From Schizochytrium sp. TIO01 (lineage: Eukaryota; Sar; Bigyra; Thraustochytrida; Thraustochytriidae): 64,000 bases of DNA. Both the position numbers and the translations under genes were made by a program. Location: contig SMSO01000035.1 in the NCBI GenBank assembly GCA_004764695.1, forward strand, positions 4,283,040 to 4,347,039, written 5' to 3'. Below the pieces are notes generated by a model, which saw nothing but the letters and a program-made list of their open reading frames with translations, was not told the DNA's origin and did not search any database. Positions 22,969 to 33,500 of the stretch are shown here, piece after piece (the stretch's first letter is position 1; the number at the start of each line of letters is the position of its first letter).

Positions 22969-23947
22969 GGTGATCGCTGAGTCAACCGCTAAGTGCCGCA
23001 CCCAACCTCTATGCCCGAATCCTATGATCCACGATCCTCGCAAATGGTCTTGCTTGCGGCGTGAGTTTCTTCAAAGCAAGCTAGTTCCCCGAAAGAACAA
23101 CCTTGTCGCTCATGTGCTTGCCATGTGTGTATCGACAGGCGGATCTCGCTCCCTACCCTATCCACGCTAGCATACATTTGCACATATACGTATGAAAGAC
23201 CTACATGGGACTTTAACCTCAACGGACAAATATGGTACACACTACTAATTCATGGCGATTTATTTGTGATTCAAAACGAAGATTCTACGGGTAAGCTTGA
23301 GACGATGGAGAGCGGTAAGAAAGTCGAGAAATCTATCTGAGGTGAGTGTATCTACTGTCTGTCTTGGAAGGCTTTCGCGTGAACCTAGTTGTTGAGCTGT
23401 TCAGAGTGCTTCCTTTCTTGTAATGGAAAAAATTAAAAAATTAAGAGAATCGCTCCCACTAATGTAAATCATCGAGTTTTCTAAATCATATTTATTGTGG
23501 GTATATAGACCACTATAAAACATTCTGAGTAGTAGCTTTCGTAGCCGCATGGGTTTAGGAAGTACATATATAGAAATAGAATAGAAAGGGAAAGGGGAGT
23601 TTTTTTGGAGGTGTGCACAACGGCGGCATAACTAAGCTCGTCAGGATTAGGGGGGTTATAAAGGTAAAGCATTCGTGGAAAGCTGTGCCCGCGAGCTTGT
23701 GCAAATAAGCCAGCAGGGTGCTGGCTGCGGGCAACGGGGCGCACGGCGTCGCCCCTAGAGCATATTGTACAGTGGTTTTAAGAACTGACCAACCGACTTT
23801 GCGGAGGGGTGAGTAAAGGTTGGTGTTATTTTCTCAACCACTGTAGCAAGCGTCAACGTCAATTGCACTCTGAATAGATATAGGCTTACCATACGAGAAA
23901 ACCGGCACATATAAGTGCATCTAAAGGTGTCTTTGGAAGCCAGCACC
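22969..23947. promoter_or_regulatory. Divergent upstream region shared by RIB43A and FAM184 genes
   Basis: About 980 bp separate two divergent start codons whose products are both from ciliary or cilium-associated families. Coordinate expression is plausible, but no defined motif (for example a complete X-box) was found by eye. Confidence 0.45.
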
Positions 23948-26900
23948 ATGGCAGACGTCAATTTGCATTTGAAACTGTGTAAGAAGGTTGCACAGCTCAC
24001 TAAAGTTATTCACCATCTCAACACCAAAAATGAGGACTATGAAGCAACTGTAAAGGCGCTTACTGAGCAGCATGATGCGGAGCTGCAGGATGTCTTAGAG
24101 GACGCAGCAGGCAAGATCCGACAACTTAAAGATGCACTCGCAATTAAGTCTCAAGGTGGAATATCCCAAGAACAGCTCAGACGTGTTGAGTCAAAATACG
24201 AGGAGGAGCGTCAAAAAGCAATGCGTGAATTTGCAGCATATCAAAACAAAGTATCGATAAAGGAGGAGCACCTTCGGGCCGAATTTAAATCAAGGGTAAA
24301 GTCAATGCAACGCGAGCTCGATGAAGCCAAGGATAACTTCAGAAAACGGGTTGATCAATGGGATGCCCAAGCTTCAGATTTAGTCAATAAAGCGGATAAA
24401 AATGATAAGTCTGTAACCAAACTCAAAAAGGATCACGAAAAAGAACTCAAGAAATTGAAGAGTACCCATGATGAAGAACTACAGGCTCAACAAGAGCTAA
24501 TTACAACTTTGCAGGACAAGCTCGAACTGCTCGAGAAGTCTCATGCGAAACGCGATATTGATTATAAGGCACGTCTTGCTAAACTCCAGGAGGAAGCTCA
24601 ACAACGGGAACATGAGCTTTTGCAGGAGAAAGAAAAGGTTTTGGCGGGGGTTCGTTCAGAGGTTGAAAGTAGCGAGTCTACTATGCTTGAGAGAATTGCC
24701 TACCTTTCGGCAAGTCTTGAGTCGGAAAAGAAAGCAACAGCGACCGCTGTTCAAGAATTAGAAAGGAGATCACAAGAGCTTGACTGTTTTCAAAGCGAAC
24801 ATGCTAAGGAAACTCAAGCATTACGTTCCTCTCTTGACCAAGCTTACGCTCAATCTAAAGGGTTTGAAATTGAGCTACTAAGAACTACCACGGAATTATC
24901 TAGTGCAACCGAAGCTACGGAGGTTGCTGAGGCACGTCTTCGAGACTTGGAGACGTCTATTGAGCGAGAACGAACAAGTCGACAAAAGGTGGAATCATCT
25001 GCAGAAAATGCAAACGATCAAATTCTTTCGTTAGAAAGAAAGCTTAAAGAGCAGGCAAAACTTGGAAGCCAGCATGTCCGTGAACTTCAGGAAAAGCTTG
25101 TGAGCAAAGAAAAGGAAATCAAACGACTTGATGGTGAACTTAGAGAGGCGAGATCTCAAGTTTCTTCACTTGGTGCATCCTTAGCTGATGAGAAAGATCG
25201 AGCAACGACGCTACAAGTACAGGTTACAACTTTATCTGCAGGCAAAATAGAAAATATGCAAAAGCTTGCAAATCAACAAAAGGAAATTCACGAACTACAA
25301 TCCAACATTAATAATGCAAAGATTGAAGCCGATGCACTCAGGGAAGCATTATCCACTGCCAAAACTAGGAATGAAGAGTCTCAGAGAGCACATATCGCAG
25401 AACGCAATGCTCTACAAGAGGCGCATGCAATTGCATCTGAGCAAGCTGCTCGGGAAATGCGCAATTTACAAAACAATCATAGGGATGCACTGAACAAACT
25501 GCGCCAGGAGATTGAAACTGAAAGCAATAACCTTCATGAAAGGGCACAATTACAGCAAGCATCTCTTGTAACCAAGCTTGAAGAGGCAAAACAAGCAGAG
25601 CTAAAAGCACTTGAAGCTACTTTATTGGAGAAGTTACGAGATCAAGCAGTTGCTCGCAGCCAAGCCGAGTCAGAAGTTGTTTCGACAAGAGCTGACTTAG
25701 AGGCGACTCAACAGGACTTGGAAGCGGTAAGAGAAGCTAAAGGACATGTAGAGATCCAACTGGCAGAGGCAACAACTCAAGTCAACTCTTTACAAGAAAG
25801 GCTTCATATTGCATCTGGGGATCTTGCTGGAACGAAAACTTTCATGTCAAAGATGATGCAAGAACATGAAGAATCTATTGTAAAGCTTAACGAGGCAAAC
25901 GAAGCAAAATTGTCTGTAGCACTCGCTGAAGAAAGGAAGCGTGCTCAGGAGATAATTAGTCTCACACGGGCAGAATTACAAGCTTCAGCTGCAGCTACAG
26001 CCGCAGATCTTAAGAAAGAGCTGTTGGATTATCAGACTCAAGCAAATGCGCGCACTGTTGCAATAGAACGTCTCGAGAAGGAGAAAAGTGACGTTCAATT
26101 GCAGTATGAAGCTCGTATGGGAGCGTTGAAACAGAAACACCAGAAGGTACTTGAGGATTTGAGGCGCGAAAACAAGGAAAACATTTTGAAAGAGCAAACG
26201 AGCTGGCAAGCTAAACTTGAAGAAACAAGGCGAACTCTCGCTGCTGAGAAGGAGGGTGCTATTCGCAAGCTTGAAACAAGGTATACCGAAAAGGAACGAA
26301 TTATCCGCAAAGACCACGAACAGTCTCGTGAAATGGCTCTTGAAGGCTTACGCGTGGCACTCCAGCAAGAAGCAAGTAGTGCTAAAGCTCAAATTGAAGC
26401 TTCGCATCGCGAATCAATAGAATCGTTGCGACGGGATCTGGGTAAGCAACGTGCTACTTCCGAGCAACAGCTTCAGGACAAACACACGGCAATTGAAAGT
26501 GAATTACGTAAGCAAGTTGCACTCGCTCAGACTGAGCGAGATAGTCTAAATAGTCAAGTAAAACGTCTTGCAACTGAAATCGAGCAGCTCCAAATTACCT
26601 TTGATGATAAGGTAGCCTCAATGGAGCAAGATCGCTCACGAGAACAGAAACGACATGAGGTACATTTAGAAAATCTACGTCGCGCTCATGAGGACCAGGT
26701 GCGATCATTAACCGAGACGAACGCGCGAGACGCACAAGCTCAAAGAGAAGACCGTGAACACCTTCGTAAGCAACTTGAAAATGAGATTTCACAGTTACAA
26801 AAGACAATTCAGTACTGGGAGCACAGATACGAGCATCGCGAGCCGCGTGCAGAAGATCTGAAACACATAGCAAAGCTTAATAAGAAATTAGAGCAAGCTG

Positions 26901-27427
26901 AAGTAAAAGTGCGCCACGCCGTGGAGGAGATGCAGTTTTATAAGCTAGAACTTCGAAACCGTGAAGACTCTTACAACAAGGTATTTAACAGGAATGTAAA
27001 TGTAGGTGTTATGCAAGTTCTTAAGCCAAGCTCAACATTGACCGGCTCAAATACACAACAGCCTACTTTTGGGACTTTTGCAGAGGATGACGACAATAGC
27101 TCTATTCGCAGCAAGAAAAAGGACAAGAAAAAGAAGAAAGATAAGGACCGAAGCAAGAAAAGCAAGCACAAACATCGTTCGCACGCTGATGGAGATAGTG
27201 TAGGATTCCCACCCCTTGATAACCACAGTGTCGCGAGTAACCAGCGGCCACCGTCATCAAGCCGACGTCGCAACGTTGGCCCTGAGGAACCGGTCTACGA
27301 GCAAGAGGTGGATGAAGACAACCAAATTCGAGCTCGAGACATGGCAGACCGTGACGCGGCCCAATTAGTAAATCGAAAACGTGTCCCAATCCATCCACAG
27401 ACTCACCGCCGTATTGTGAATATGTAA
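23948..27427 (+). CDS. FAM184-family coiled-coil protein
   Basis: An 1159-residue protein starting at MADVNLHLKL (first ATG of the frame, ACC before it). The N-terminal LCKKVAQLTKVIHHLNTKNE followed by a helix with AGKIRQLKDAL is the hallmark of the FAM184 domain. Residues of about 20-990 form a nearly uninterrupted coiled coil rich in Glu, Gln, Lys and Leu. A Lys-rich patch near 1065-1090 (KKDKKKKKDKDRSKKSKHK) could be a nuclear or nucleic-acid-binding segment. The tail ends in RVPIHPQTHRRIVNM, which looks conserved. FAM184 proteins are poorly characterised; their presence mainly in ciliated lineages and this gene's pairing with RIB43A suggest a cytoskeletal or ciliary role (inference). Confidence 0.87.
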   Translation: MADVNLHLKLCKKVAQLTKVIHHLNTKNEDYEATVKALTEQHDAELQDVLEDAAGKIRQLKDALAIKSQGGISQEQLRRVESKYEEERQKAMREFAAYQNKVSIKEEHLRAEFKSRVKSMQRELDEAKDNFRKRVDQWDAQASDLVNKADKNDKSVTKLKKDHEKELKKLKSTHDEELQAQQELITTLQDKLELLEKSHAKRDIDYKARLAKLQEEAQQREHELLQEKEKVLAGVRSEVESSESTMLERIAYLSASLESEKKATATAVQELERRSQELDCFQSEHAKETQALRSSLDQAYAQSKGFEIELLRTTTELSSATEATEVAEARLRDLETSIERERTSRQKVESSAENANDQILSLERKLKEQAKLGSQHVRELQEKLVSKEKEIKRLDGELREARSQVSSLGASLADEKDRATTLQVQVTTLSAGKIENMQKLANQQKEIHELQSNINNAKIEADALREALSTAKTRNEESQRAHIAERNALQEAHAIASEQAAREMRNLQNNHRDALNKLRQEIETESNNLHERAQLQQASLVTKLEEAKQAELKALEATLLEKLRDQAVARSQAESEVVSTRADLEATQQDLEAVREAKGHVEIQLAEATTQVNSLQERLHIASGDLAGTKTFMSKMMQEHEESIVKLNEANEAKLSVALAEERKRAQEIISLTRAELQASAAATAADLKKELLDYQTQANARTVAIERLEKEKSDVQLQYEARMGALKQKHQKVLEDLRRENKENILKEQTSWQAKLEETRRTLAAEKEGAIRKLETRYTEKERIIRKDHEQSREMALEGLRVALQQEASSAKAQIEASHRESIESLRRDLGKQRATSEQQLQDKHTAIESELRKQVALAQTERDSLNSQVKRLATEIEQLQITFDDKVASMEQDRSREQKRHEVHLENLRRAHEDQVRSLTETNARDAQAQREDREHLRKQLENEISQLQKTIQYWEHRYEHREPRAEDLKHIAKLNKKLEQAEVKVRHAVEEMQFYKLELRNREDSYNKVFNRNVNVGVMQVLKPSSTLTGSNTQQPTFGTFAEDDDNSSIRSKKKDKKKKKDKDRSKKSKHKHRSHADGDSVGFPPLDNHSVASNQRPPSSSRRRNVGPEEPVYEQEVDEDNQIRARDMADRDAAQLVNRKRVPIHPQTHRRIVNM

Positions 27428-27913
27428 TCAAAGATCAATTTGATTTGGTTTAGCTCTTAAAATATGATATAAGCACCAAAATTTTGATCGTCCAATCACA
27501 CCAGAATTAGAGCCTATATTCCTTTGATAATCTTCTCCTTTTTTCATAAGCTCTGATACTAAAACGTTCTCTTTTTTCTAATGATATCTCTTTATCATTC
27601 ATTCCATTTTTACAAACAAATGCTGGTCGTGCAGTCATGGGGTTGCATCAGTTCTCTACTGAATTGTAATTACACCACTCGCAGCCATAGCTAACAGATC
27701 TTGCATGATTAAAATGGGTCTTCTGAGTAAGTATGGACATAAGAAAGAGACCAAATTTACCGTACTTGTTATGAATTCTTCCAACGTAGGCCGGAAAAAA
27801 CATGTTTCATAAGGTTATTCTATCTTCCCGGATCACCTAAGAGTATTACTCAAGTGAAGTTGATGACTATTAAGCATTCGCATTAGCAGGCAAACCAATT
27901 AAGTGTTGCTCTA
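27428..27913. other. Convergent 3' intergenic region
   Basis: About 490 bp of AT-rich DNA between convergent stop codons, no gene seen. Confidence 0.55.
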
Positions 27914-28873
27914 TCATTTAAGGTTTAAAGCATCTATGGAGAGGTCTCCTTGAAAAGTTTCTCGAAAAGCACAGTAGTTCCAGTCTTCGCAAACTTTTCC
28001 GTTCGGGACGTATATTGCGAATTGAACCTCTTGGAAGCATGTTTTGTATTTCTCAGTAAGAAGCTTATGGAATATCTCAGCAACTATGAAGGAATCGTTG
28101 CGAAAGACTCCACAACCAAATGCGCCAAGAACAAGAGCATCACAACCATTTTCACAGGCGATGGCGAGAACACGGTCAATACGATCATAAAGTATCTCGT
28201 TTAAGTAGGACTTGATCTCATTAATTGTGTTTTGAAGACGCATATGCTGATTGTTTGTCAGAGCCTTGTCGATGCGAACTCTAACCGATCCTGCGTTCGG
28301 TGCTGGCATCGTAATGAAGGAGCACTGAAATGGCTCGTTGAGTAGCTCTGCAGCAAAGTCATCCTGACGAATAACTGGTACACGAGGTGAAAACAGTGCA
28401 TTGCTTGTATAAAATCCCCTGTACATGCCTTCAAGGCCACGATTCACTTGGTAAATCATTCCAGGAATGTCTTCGAAACGAGCCAAACATGGGTATAAGC
28501 CAGAGGATCTGGCGATTACTTCCTCTTGTGCCAATGCGCCTCTCATAAACCCTCCGCCGGGTATTTGAGCAGATGCGAAGTTTAGAGCTGCTACATGTTC
28601 TACAAGAGAGTTGTTCACAAGGTCTTCTGCAGCAGCGAGAGTAGTGTCGCTCCGAAGTTTGTATACTGTCTGCAGGAACCGACCCTGAGTTCGTGGAGTC
28701 TCAGGAAACTCATGCTCAGCAGAGTAATGTACCGAGTTGATAACAGCAGCGTTCAGCTTTTCAGTGATATCTACGATTTCACCCAAGCTGTTCACGTATG
28801 AGCCTCTGTCAAGGATTGCAACGGTGTCGAGCGCAATCGCCTGGGCTCGTACGGTGTGGTCTATATGCGCCAT
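27914..28873 (-). CDS. PARG-like macrodomain hydrolase (TIGR02452/DUF2263 family)
   Basis: A 319-residue protein starting at MAHIDHTVRAQAIA in an AAGATGGC context; the frame opens further upstream only through a non-ATG codon. The N-terminal segment ALDTVAILDRGSY and the core NFASAQIPGGGF...AQEE are diagnostic. Gly106-108 and Glu117-118 correspond to the ADP-ribose-binding loop and catalytic glutamates of poly(ADP-ribose) glycohydrolase folds. Further blocks are ARSSGLYPCL, the PVIRQDD strand, SFITMPAPNAG and LVLGAFGCGVFRND, all typical of TIGR02452 proteins. The predicted role is removal of ADP-ribose from proteins or cleavage of ADP-ribose chains. Length is normal for the family. It could act opposite the PARP-domain protein at 7.7-9.4 kb, but nothing in the sequence links them beyond family function. 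Confidence 0.9.
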   Translation of the reverse strand: MAHIDHTVRAQAIALDTVAILDRGSYVNSLGEIVDITEKLNAAVINSVHYSAEHEFPETPRTQGRFLQTVYKLRSDTTLAAAEDLVNNSLVEHVAALNFASAQIPGGGFMRGALAQEEVIARSSGLYPCLARFEDIPGMIYQVNRGLEGMYRGFYTSNALFSPRVPVIRQDDFAAELLNEPFQCSFITMPAPNAGSVRVRIDKALTNNQHMRLQNTINEIKSYLNEILYDRIDRVLAIACENGCDALVLGAFGCGVFRNDSFIVAEIFHKLLTEKYKTCFQEVQFAIYVPNGKVCEDWNYCAFRETFQGDLSIDALNLK

Positions 28874-29930
28874 CTTCTCAGTGCAAGGGTCAGAGACCAG
28901 ACGTTCTAAGCCTGAGTCCTCAGGCCAAACAGAGAAATACACTCACTCGAAGCGCTTCGCTTTGTCTTGTGAAGCAATTATTGACCATGAGTTGGTTCTT
29001 CGACAAAGAGTTTGAGCAGAGCAGAGAGCGCTCTCGACACCTGCCTTGGAAGTCTGAGACGAAGAATTTTATCTATTAGTATTTTAACTATACAAATATT
29101 TAGTAGTATGCAACAAAGTCTTGAATGCCTCCGAGTAAAACCTGTCTTTTTTTTGAAGGAGTGATATTGCGACCAAAGAAGGGTTGGCAACAAAGGAGGC
29201 TTAATAAAGATAAGAAAAGAGTGATGTCTAGCATGGGAAAGAGGTTTGAAACTTTGACCAACCATGGGACGAAATGTTGGGTCCTTCCACTGCTACTAAG
29301 TTTTGAGAGAAATTATGGTATTTCACATTCCGTATGCTTAGCCATTTAACTTGACTTGATAGTTACATATGAAGAATCTATGAAGTTTTCTCTTAAAAAT
29401 ACCATAGTATTGCATAAGTCCTAACTTAGGTCTGGGCTTATATCATAAATTGGTCACGGCTAGAGCAATTAATTATCTTGATACGCGAGTAACTTGCGAT
29501 TTTTCTCATTGAAGGACACTCATAGATATCACTGTCTACTGTGATTTTACATTATCAAATGAAGTTTACTTGTTTTCCCGCCTCAATAAAGCTCATATCA
29601 AACCAAATGAATGATACGTTAGATTGTGTATAACGACATAAGCAGTGAGCAAGCAAAACTATTTACATACGCAAAAGGAGCTAAAACTTAATTGACTACT
29701 GAGAAGCAATGTCAATAACAAGAAACTAAGATTTCTTAGGTTGCACAGTATCAAAATGTAAATGAAGACATCACTAATTCCAATAATATAAATCGACATT
29801 AGGAGCACGGAACCGAGCCTACAGATAGCACTACCATGCGTTTTATCCCTCCAAGTATATCTTCTGTTATTATATCATACCATATCATACTCTTCAGAAA
29901 CGTGCGCTTTATACTCACGTTCTCTGTGCT
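28874..29930. other. Intergenic region, no gene seen
   Basis: About 1 kb of AT-rich DNA upstream of the PARG-like gene and before the tandem array. Only short frames occur. Confidence 0.5.
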
Positions 29931-31062
29931 TCCATATCCATCATCAATTTTTTGTCTTTAGATGTCATTACCTCAAGCCGCGGCTCATCTGATCTGTAAC
30001 ACCTCTGTCTTGCCTATATACCTTGCGTTCAATATGATTTCGTTTGAAAAAATAAGACACATCCAAGTTTGCACACTGAGACCTCTGTACGCTCTCAAGA
30101 AAATCTCAACCAAAAAACAAAAAGCAATGAGTATCGAATTCAAGCTTGAGGTACAGCTTTCTTGGATTCCTAATCAAGTATCAATACTCCCAAATCCATC
30201 ATCGATTTTTTGTCTTTAGATGTCACTACCTCAAGCCACGGCTCATCTGACCTGTAACACCTCTGGCTTGCCTATATACCTTGCGTTCAATATGATTTCG
30301 TTTGAAAAAATAAGACACATCCAAGTTTGCACACTGAGACCTCTGTACGCTCTCAAGAAAATCTCAACCAAAAAACAAAAAGCAATGAGTATCGAATTCA
30401 AGCTTGAGGTACAGCTTTCTTGGATTCCTAATCAAGTGTCAACACTCCCAAATCCATCATCGATTTTTTGTCTTTAGATGTCATTACCTCAAGCCACGGC
30501 TCATCTGATCTGTAACACCTCTGTCTTGCCTATATACCTTGCGTTCAATATGATTTCGTTTGAAAAAATAAGACACATCCAAGTTTGCACACTGAGACCT
30601 CTGTACGCTCTCAAGAAAATCTCAACCAAAAAACAAAAAGCAACGAGTATCGAACTCAAGCTTGAGGTACAGCTTTCTTGGATTCCTCATCAAGTGTCAA
30701 CACTCCCAAATCCATCATCGATTTTTTGTCTTTAGATGTCATTACCTCAAGCCACGGCTCATCTGACCCGCAACACCTCTGTCTTGCCTATATACCTTGC
30801 GTTCAATATGATTTCGTTTGAAAAAATAAGACACATCCAAGTTTGCACACTGAGACCTCTGTACGCTCTCAAGAAAATCTCAACTAAAAAACAAAAAGCA
30901 ATGAGTATCGAATTCAAGCTTGAGGTACAGCTTTCTTGGATTCCTCATCAAGTGTCAAAACTCCCAAATCCATCATCGATTTTTTGTCTTTAGATGTCAT
31001 TACCTCAAGCCACGGCTCATCTGATCTGTAACACCTCTGTCTTGCCTATATACCTTGCGTTC
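29931..31062 (+). repeat. 258-bp tandem repeat array (about 4.4 copies)
   Basis: Four complete units start with ATGTCA at 29962, 30220, 30478 and 30736. A truncated fifth runs from 30994 to about 31062, and a ~30-bp tail of a preceding unit lies before the first. Each unit is exactly 86 codons long, with an 85-residue frame closed by TAG, directly followed by the ATG of the next unit. Just before each ATG is a T-rich TTTTTTGTCTTTAG, resembling a 3' splice site. Units differ by only a few per cent. Between units 1 and 2 I count six substitutions, four of which change the amino acid, so the open frame looks unselected. The predicted peptide has no known family. The best reading is a recently amplified satellite or minigene-like repeat, not four genes. 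Confidence 0.9.
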
Positions 31063-31852
31063 GTGGGAAAGCAAAAAAGCATGCAAGGGCCAGTTCGGAA
31101 CGGAAAGTAGTGAGCTCCCGCATCTAACACTGCAAGTCTCCTGTGTACTTTCTTTCGGAATTAGAATGGAATTTATGTTTCGTCTTTATACTCAAGTAAA
31201 TAGCTATAGAGAGGGCTTGGTAACATCGCAGAAACTTGCACAACTCTTGTACTATATTTTACATTGAGGAGCGCAACCGCTACGGTTTGTGTGTGCCCCA
31301 GCGATATCTTACAGTGCACACCTATGTCCTCAACCTCTGTTGAGGGGACATTTGAGGGGACATGGTTGTGGACGGGACTGTGCGCTAGGAAAAGTCCCCA
31401 TACTTGCGCTAACCCTGTTCGGCTCTGCCGCGCTCTCGCGCTTTCAACGATCCCTAGACATGGCACAGCTGACGTTTTCAGACCTCAGAGACGTTAACTT
31501 AGGCTTCGTTTGCTCGCGCGAACTCGATCCACGTATCCTCGCTGCAGTGGGGAAGTAAAAGCCTAGATGAGTGTTTAGGGATTGTTGCGCAAACTTGCGC
31601 AAGACAAAGCTCCAGGGACCAAACGAGCAGCAAAAGTATCTATATCAAATGAGCAGTGGGCAAACGAACCCGCTAGGCGGGATTGTGGTGTTTGTTTCTG
31701 AAGGCCAAAACTGGCAAGGAGAGCACCAGGCAAGGTGCTTTAGTAGAAAGTTGGATTTGAGAACTTGAGTTTGTTAAAAGCAAAACCAGAACCAAGTTCA
31801 ATTCAAGGCCAAGTCAGACAGAAATTAGTCGGAAAGGTGTGGTTCGAAAAAT
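31063..31852. other. Upstream region of the AlkB gene, no gene seen
   Basis: About 790 bp between the tandem array and the AlkB start. Two overlapping frames of 77-89 codons lack family resemblance. Promoter and 5' leader of the AlkB gene are expected here. Confidence 0.5.
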
Positions 31853-33325
31853 ATGGCGGCCTCAATGAGCAAGCTATTGGAAACAGCCAGGACCAATCCT
31901 CGTGAAGCTGTGTTTTTAACCTGGATAATGGTTGTACTTGCGTTACAGCAGTATGAGAGCTTTGTTTCGCAGCGTAGAGGTGTTGACTCAGAGGCTGACG
32001 GAGCATCCGTCTCGATTCGAGGCAAAAAGTTTGTGATGAGTAAGGGGGCTGCAACGAATTTGGGTTGGGCAGGTGTCTTGGAGTATTGTGCAACCTCAGT
32101 AGTGCGACTGACAGAAGCCGTAGCTATGTTTAAGCTTGGCGATCGAGCATTTGCCCCTTCAAAGGTCTCCAAAATGTCTGCTTGGCATCGCGCTCGGAAT
32201 CTTCTCTGGGCAGCGTTTGCTCTCTTGCCAGTTCTTGATCTTTTTGTTCCGGAAGACTGGACCAATCCGCTTCCAGAGGATCAAAAGAAGTACAAGAACG
32301 ACTCTCGATTTCGATTACCGCTGTACTTGTGGACTGCGGCTGAGTTACTGACTACTTATAAGGCTGTTGCAGTGCTAAGCAACCCCACATCGAGTCTCGG
32401 TATCTGGGAAAAGCTCGGAATTCTAGCCTCTCTTGCACTGTTCAACGGAGGCGTCGGCATCAACGCATCCCATGAGCTGGTGCATAAAGACAGTCTATTT
32501 GAGAATATTTGTGCCAATGCACTCTTGGTGAACTGCAACTATGTACATTGGGGTTTCGAACATACTGAAGGACACCACAAGAATGTAGCAACACCTGAAG
32601 ACCCCGCTACGTCTCGATTGAACGAAAATGTATATGCGTTTTTACCTCGCACATTTGTGGGTTCTTGGCTGTCAGCCTTGAGATTGGAGCGAGAACGTTT
32701 GAAAGGAGAGGCAGGTATAACCTCAATCTATAAAAACCGGATGGTTTGGTCAACTTTGTTACCCTTCTTTTGGGCGATCATTATCGCACGTACGTCGGGT
32801 GGCTCTATCCCGAAAGCACTAAAGTATTTCTACTTGCAGGGTTTAGGCGCAGCGTCACTGCTTGAGGTTGTCAACTACATCGAGCATTATGGTTTGCGTC
32901 GAGAGAAGCTTCCGGATGATTCCTATGAAAAGGTAAACCCGCGCCACTCGTGGAATGCTCCGCATCGTTTGTCAAATACATTTTTGTATAAATTACAACG
33001 GCATAGTGATCACCACACCTTTGAACGAAGGCCATATCATTTACTTCGCAACTTTCAAGAGTCTCCGCAGCTACCATCGGGATACCCTGGTTTGATAACT
33101 CTTGCCTTTTTCCCTGCTCTTTTTCGTGCAATTATGAATCCCTTGGTGAAAGCAAATGAAAATCGCAGCCTTGAAGGAGGTGAAGAGCAATGGCAAATTG
33201 CAAGCGAATCTGCTCGAAAAAAAATGGCAGTTTACTCTGCAGGATTTCTTGTGCTAAGTACGTTTGGTCTCGTCGCTTCAGAGAGGAATCGATTGAGTCT
33301 CGTTCGCGCCTCAGCTACGATCTGA
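31853..33325 (+). CDS. AlkB-type alkane 1-monooxygenase / membrane fatty-acid-hydroxylase-like
   Basis: A 490-residue polytopic membrane protein with an ATG start (MAASMSKLLETA). It carries the histidine boxes of non-haem diiron membrane monooxygenases: HELVH (His207, His211), EHTEGHH (His237, His241, His242), the AlkB-specific NYIEHYG (His345) and LQRHSDHH (His384, His387, His388). NYIEHYG with LQRHSDHH is characteristic of bacterial alkane hydroxylases and distinguishes it from desaturases. Several hydrophobic helices lie between the boxes, as expected. It is longer than bacterial AlkB (about 400), with an extended N-terminus and an additional C-terminal helix (residues 463-476). Expected reaction: terminal hydroxylation of alkanes or similar chains, needing a rubredoxin- or ferredoxin-type electron donor; no such partner is in the window. 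Base composition is like its neighbours. Confidence 0.9.
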   Translation: MAASMSKLLETARTNPREAVFLTWIMVVLALQQYESFVSQRRGVDSEADGASVSIRGKKFVMSKGAATNLGWAGVLEYCATSVVRLTEAVAMFKLGDRAFAPSKVSKMSAWHRARNLLWAAFALLPVLDLFVPEDWTNPLPEDQKKYKNDSRFRLPLYLWTAAELLTTYKAVAVLSNPTSSLGIWEKLGILASLALFNGGVGINASHELVHKDSLFENICANALLVNCNYVHWGFEHTEGHHKNVATPEDPATSRLNENVYAFLPRTFVGSWLSALRLERERLKGEAGITSIYKNRMVWSTLLPFFWAIIIARTSGGSIPKALKYFYLQGLGAASLLEVVNYIEHYGLRREKLPDDSYEKVNPRHSWNAPHRLSNTFLYKLQRHSDHHTFERRPYHLLRNFQESPQLPSGYPGLITLAFFPALFRAIMNPLVKANENRSLEGGEEQWQIASESARKKMAVYSAGFLVLSTFGLVASERNRLSLVRASATI

Positions 33326-33471
33326 CCTAACATGACAATAACAAATAATCCCCCTTGATGATTGATTTTGCTCAAATTTGTTGTCACAAGATCGCATGCA
33401 TGGCTACTTAGAAAAGATCACGAGATCTAGTTCACCTATAAAAAGATAAATGTAGAATTTCTCATCTTGTT

Positions 33472-33500
33472 TTATTATTGTAATAATAATAATAATAATT
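33472..33500. repeat. TAA/AAT trinucleotide repeat
   Basis: Short (TAA)n run after a TTATTATTG stretch. Confidence 0.7.

Noticed and set aside
29962-30993. Four identical 85-residue genes
   Set aside because: Open frames follow from the repeat length being a multiple of three; amino-acid-changing differences outnumber silent ones between units 1 and 2, and no family is recognised.
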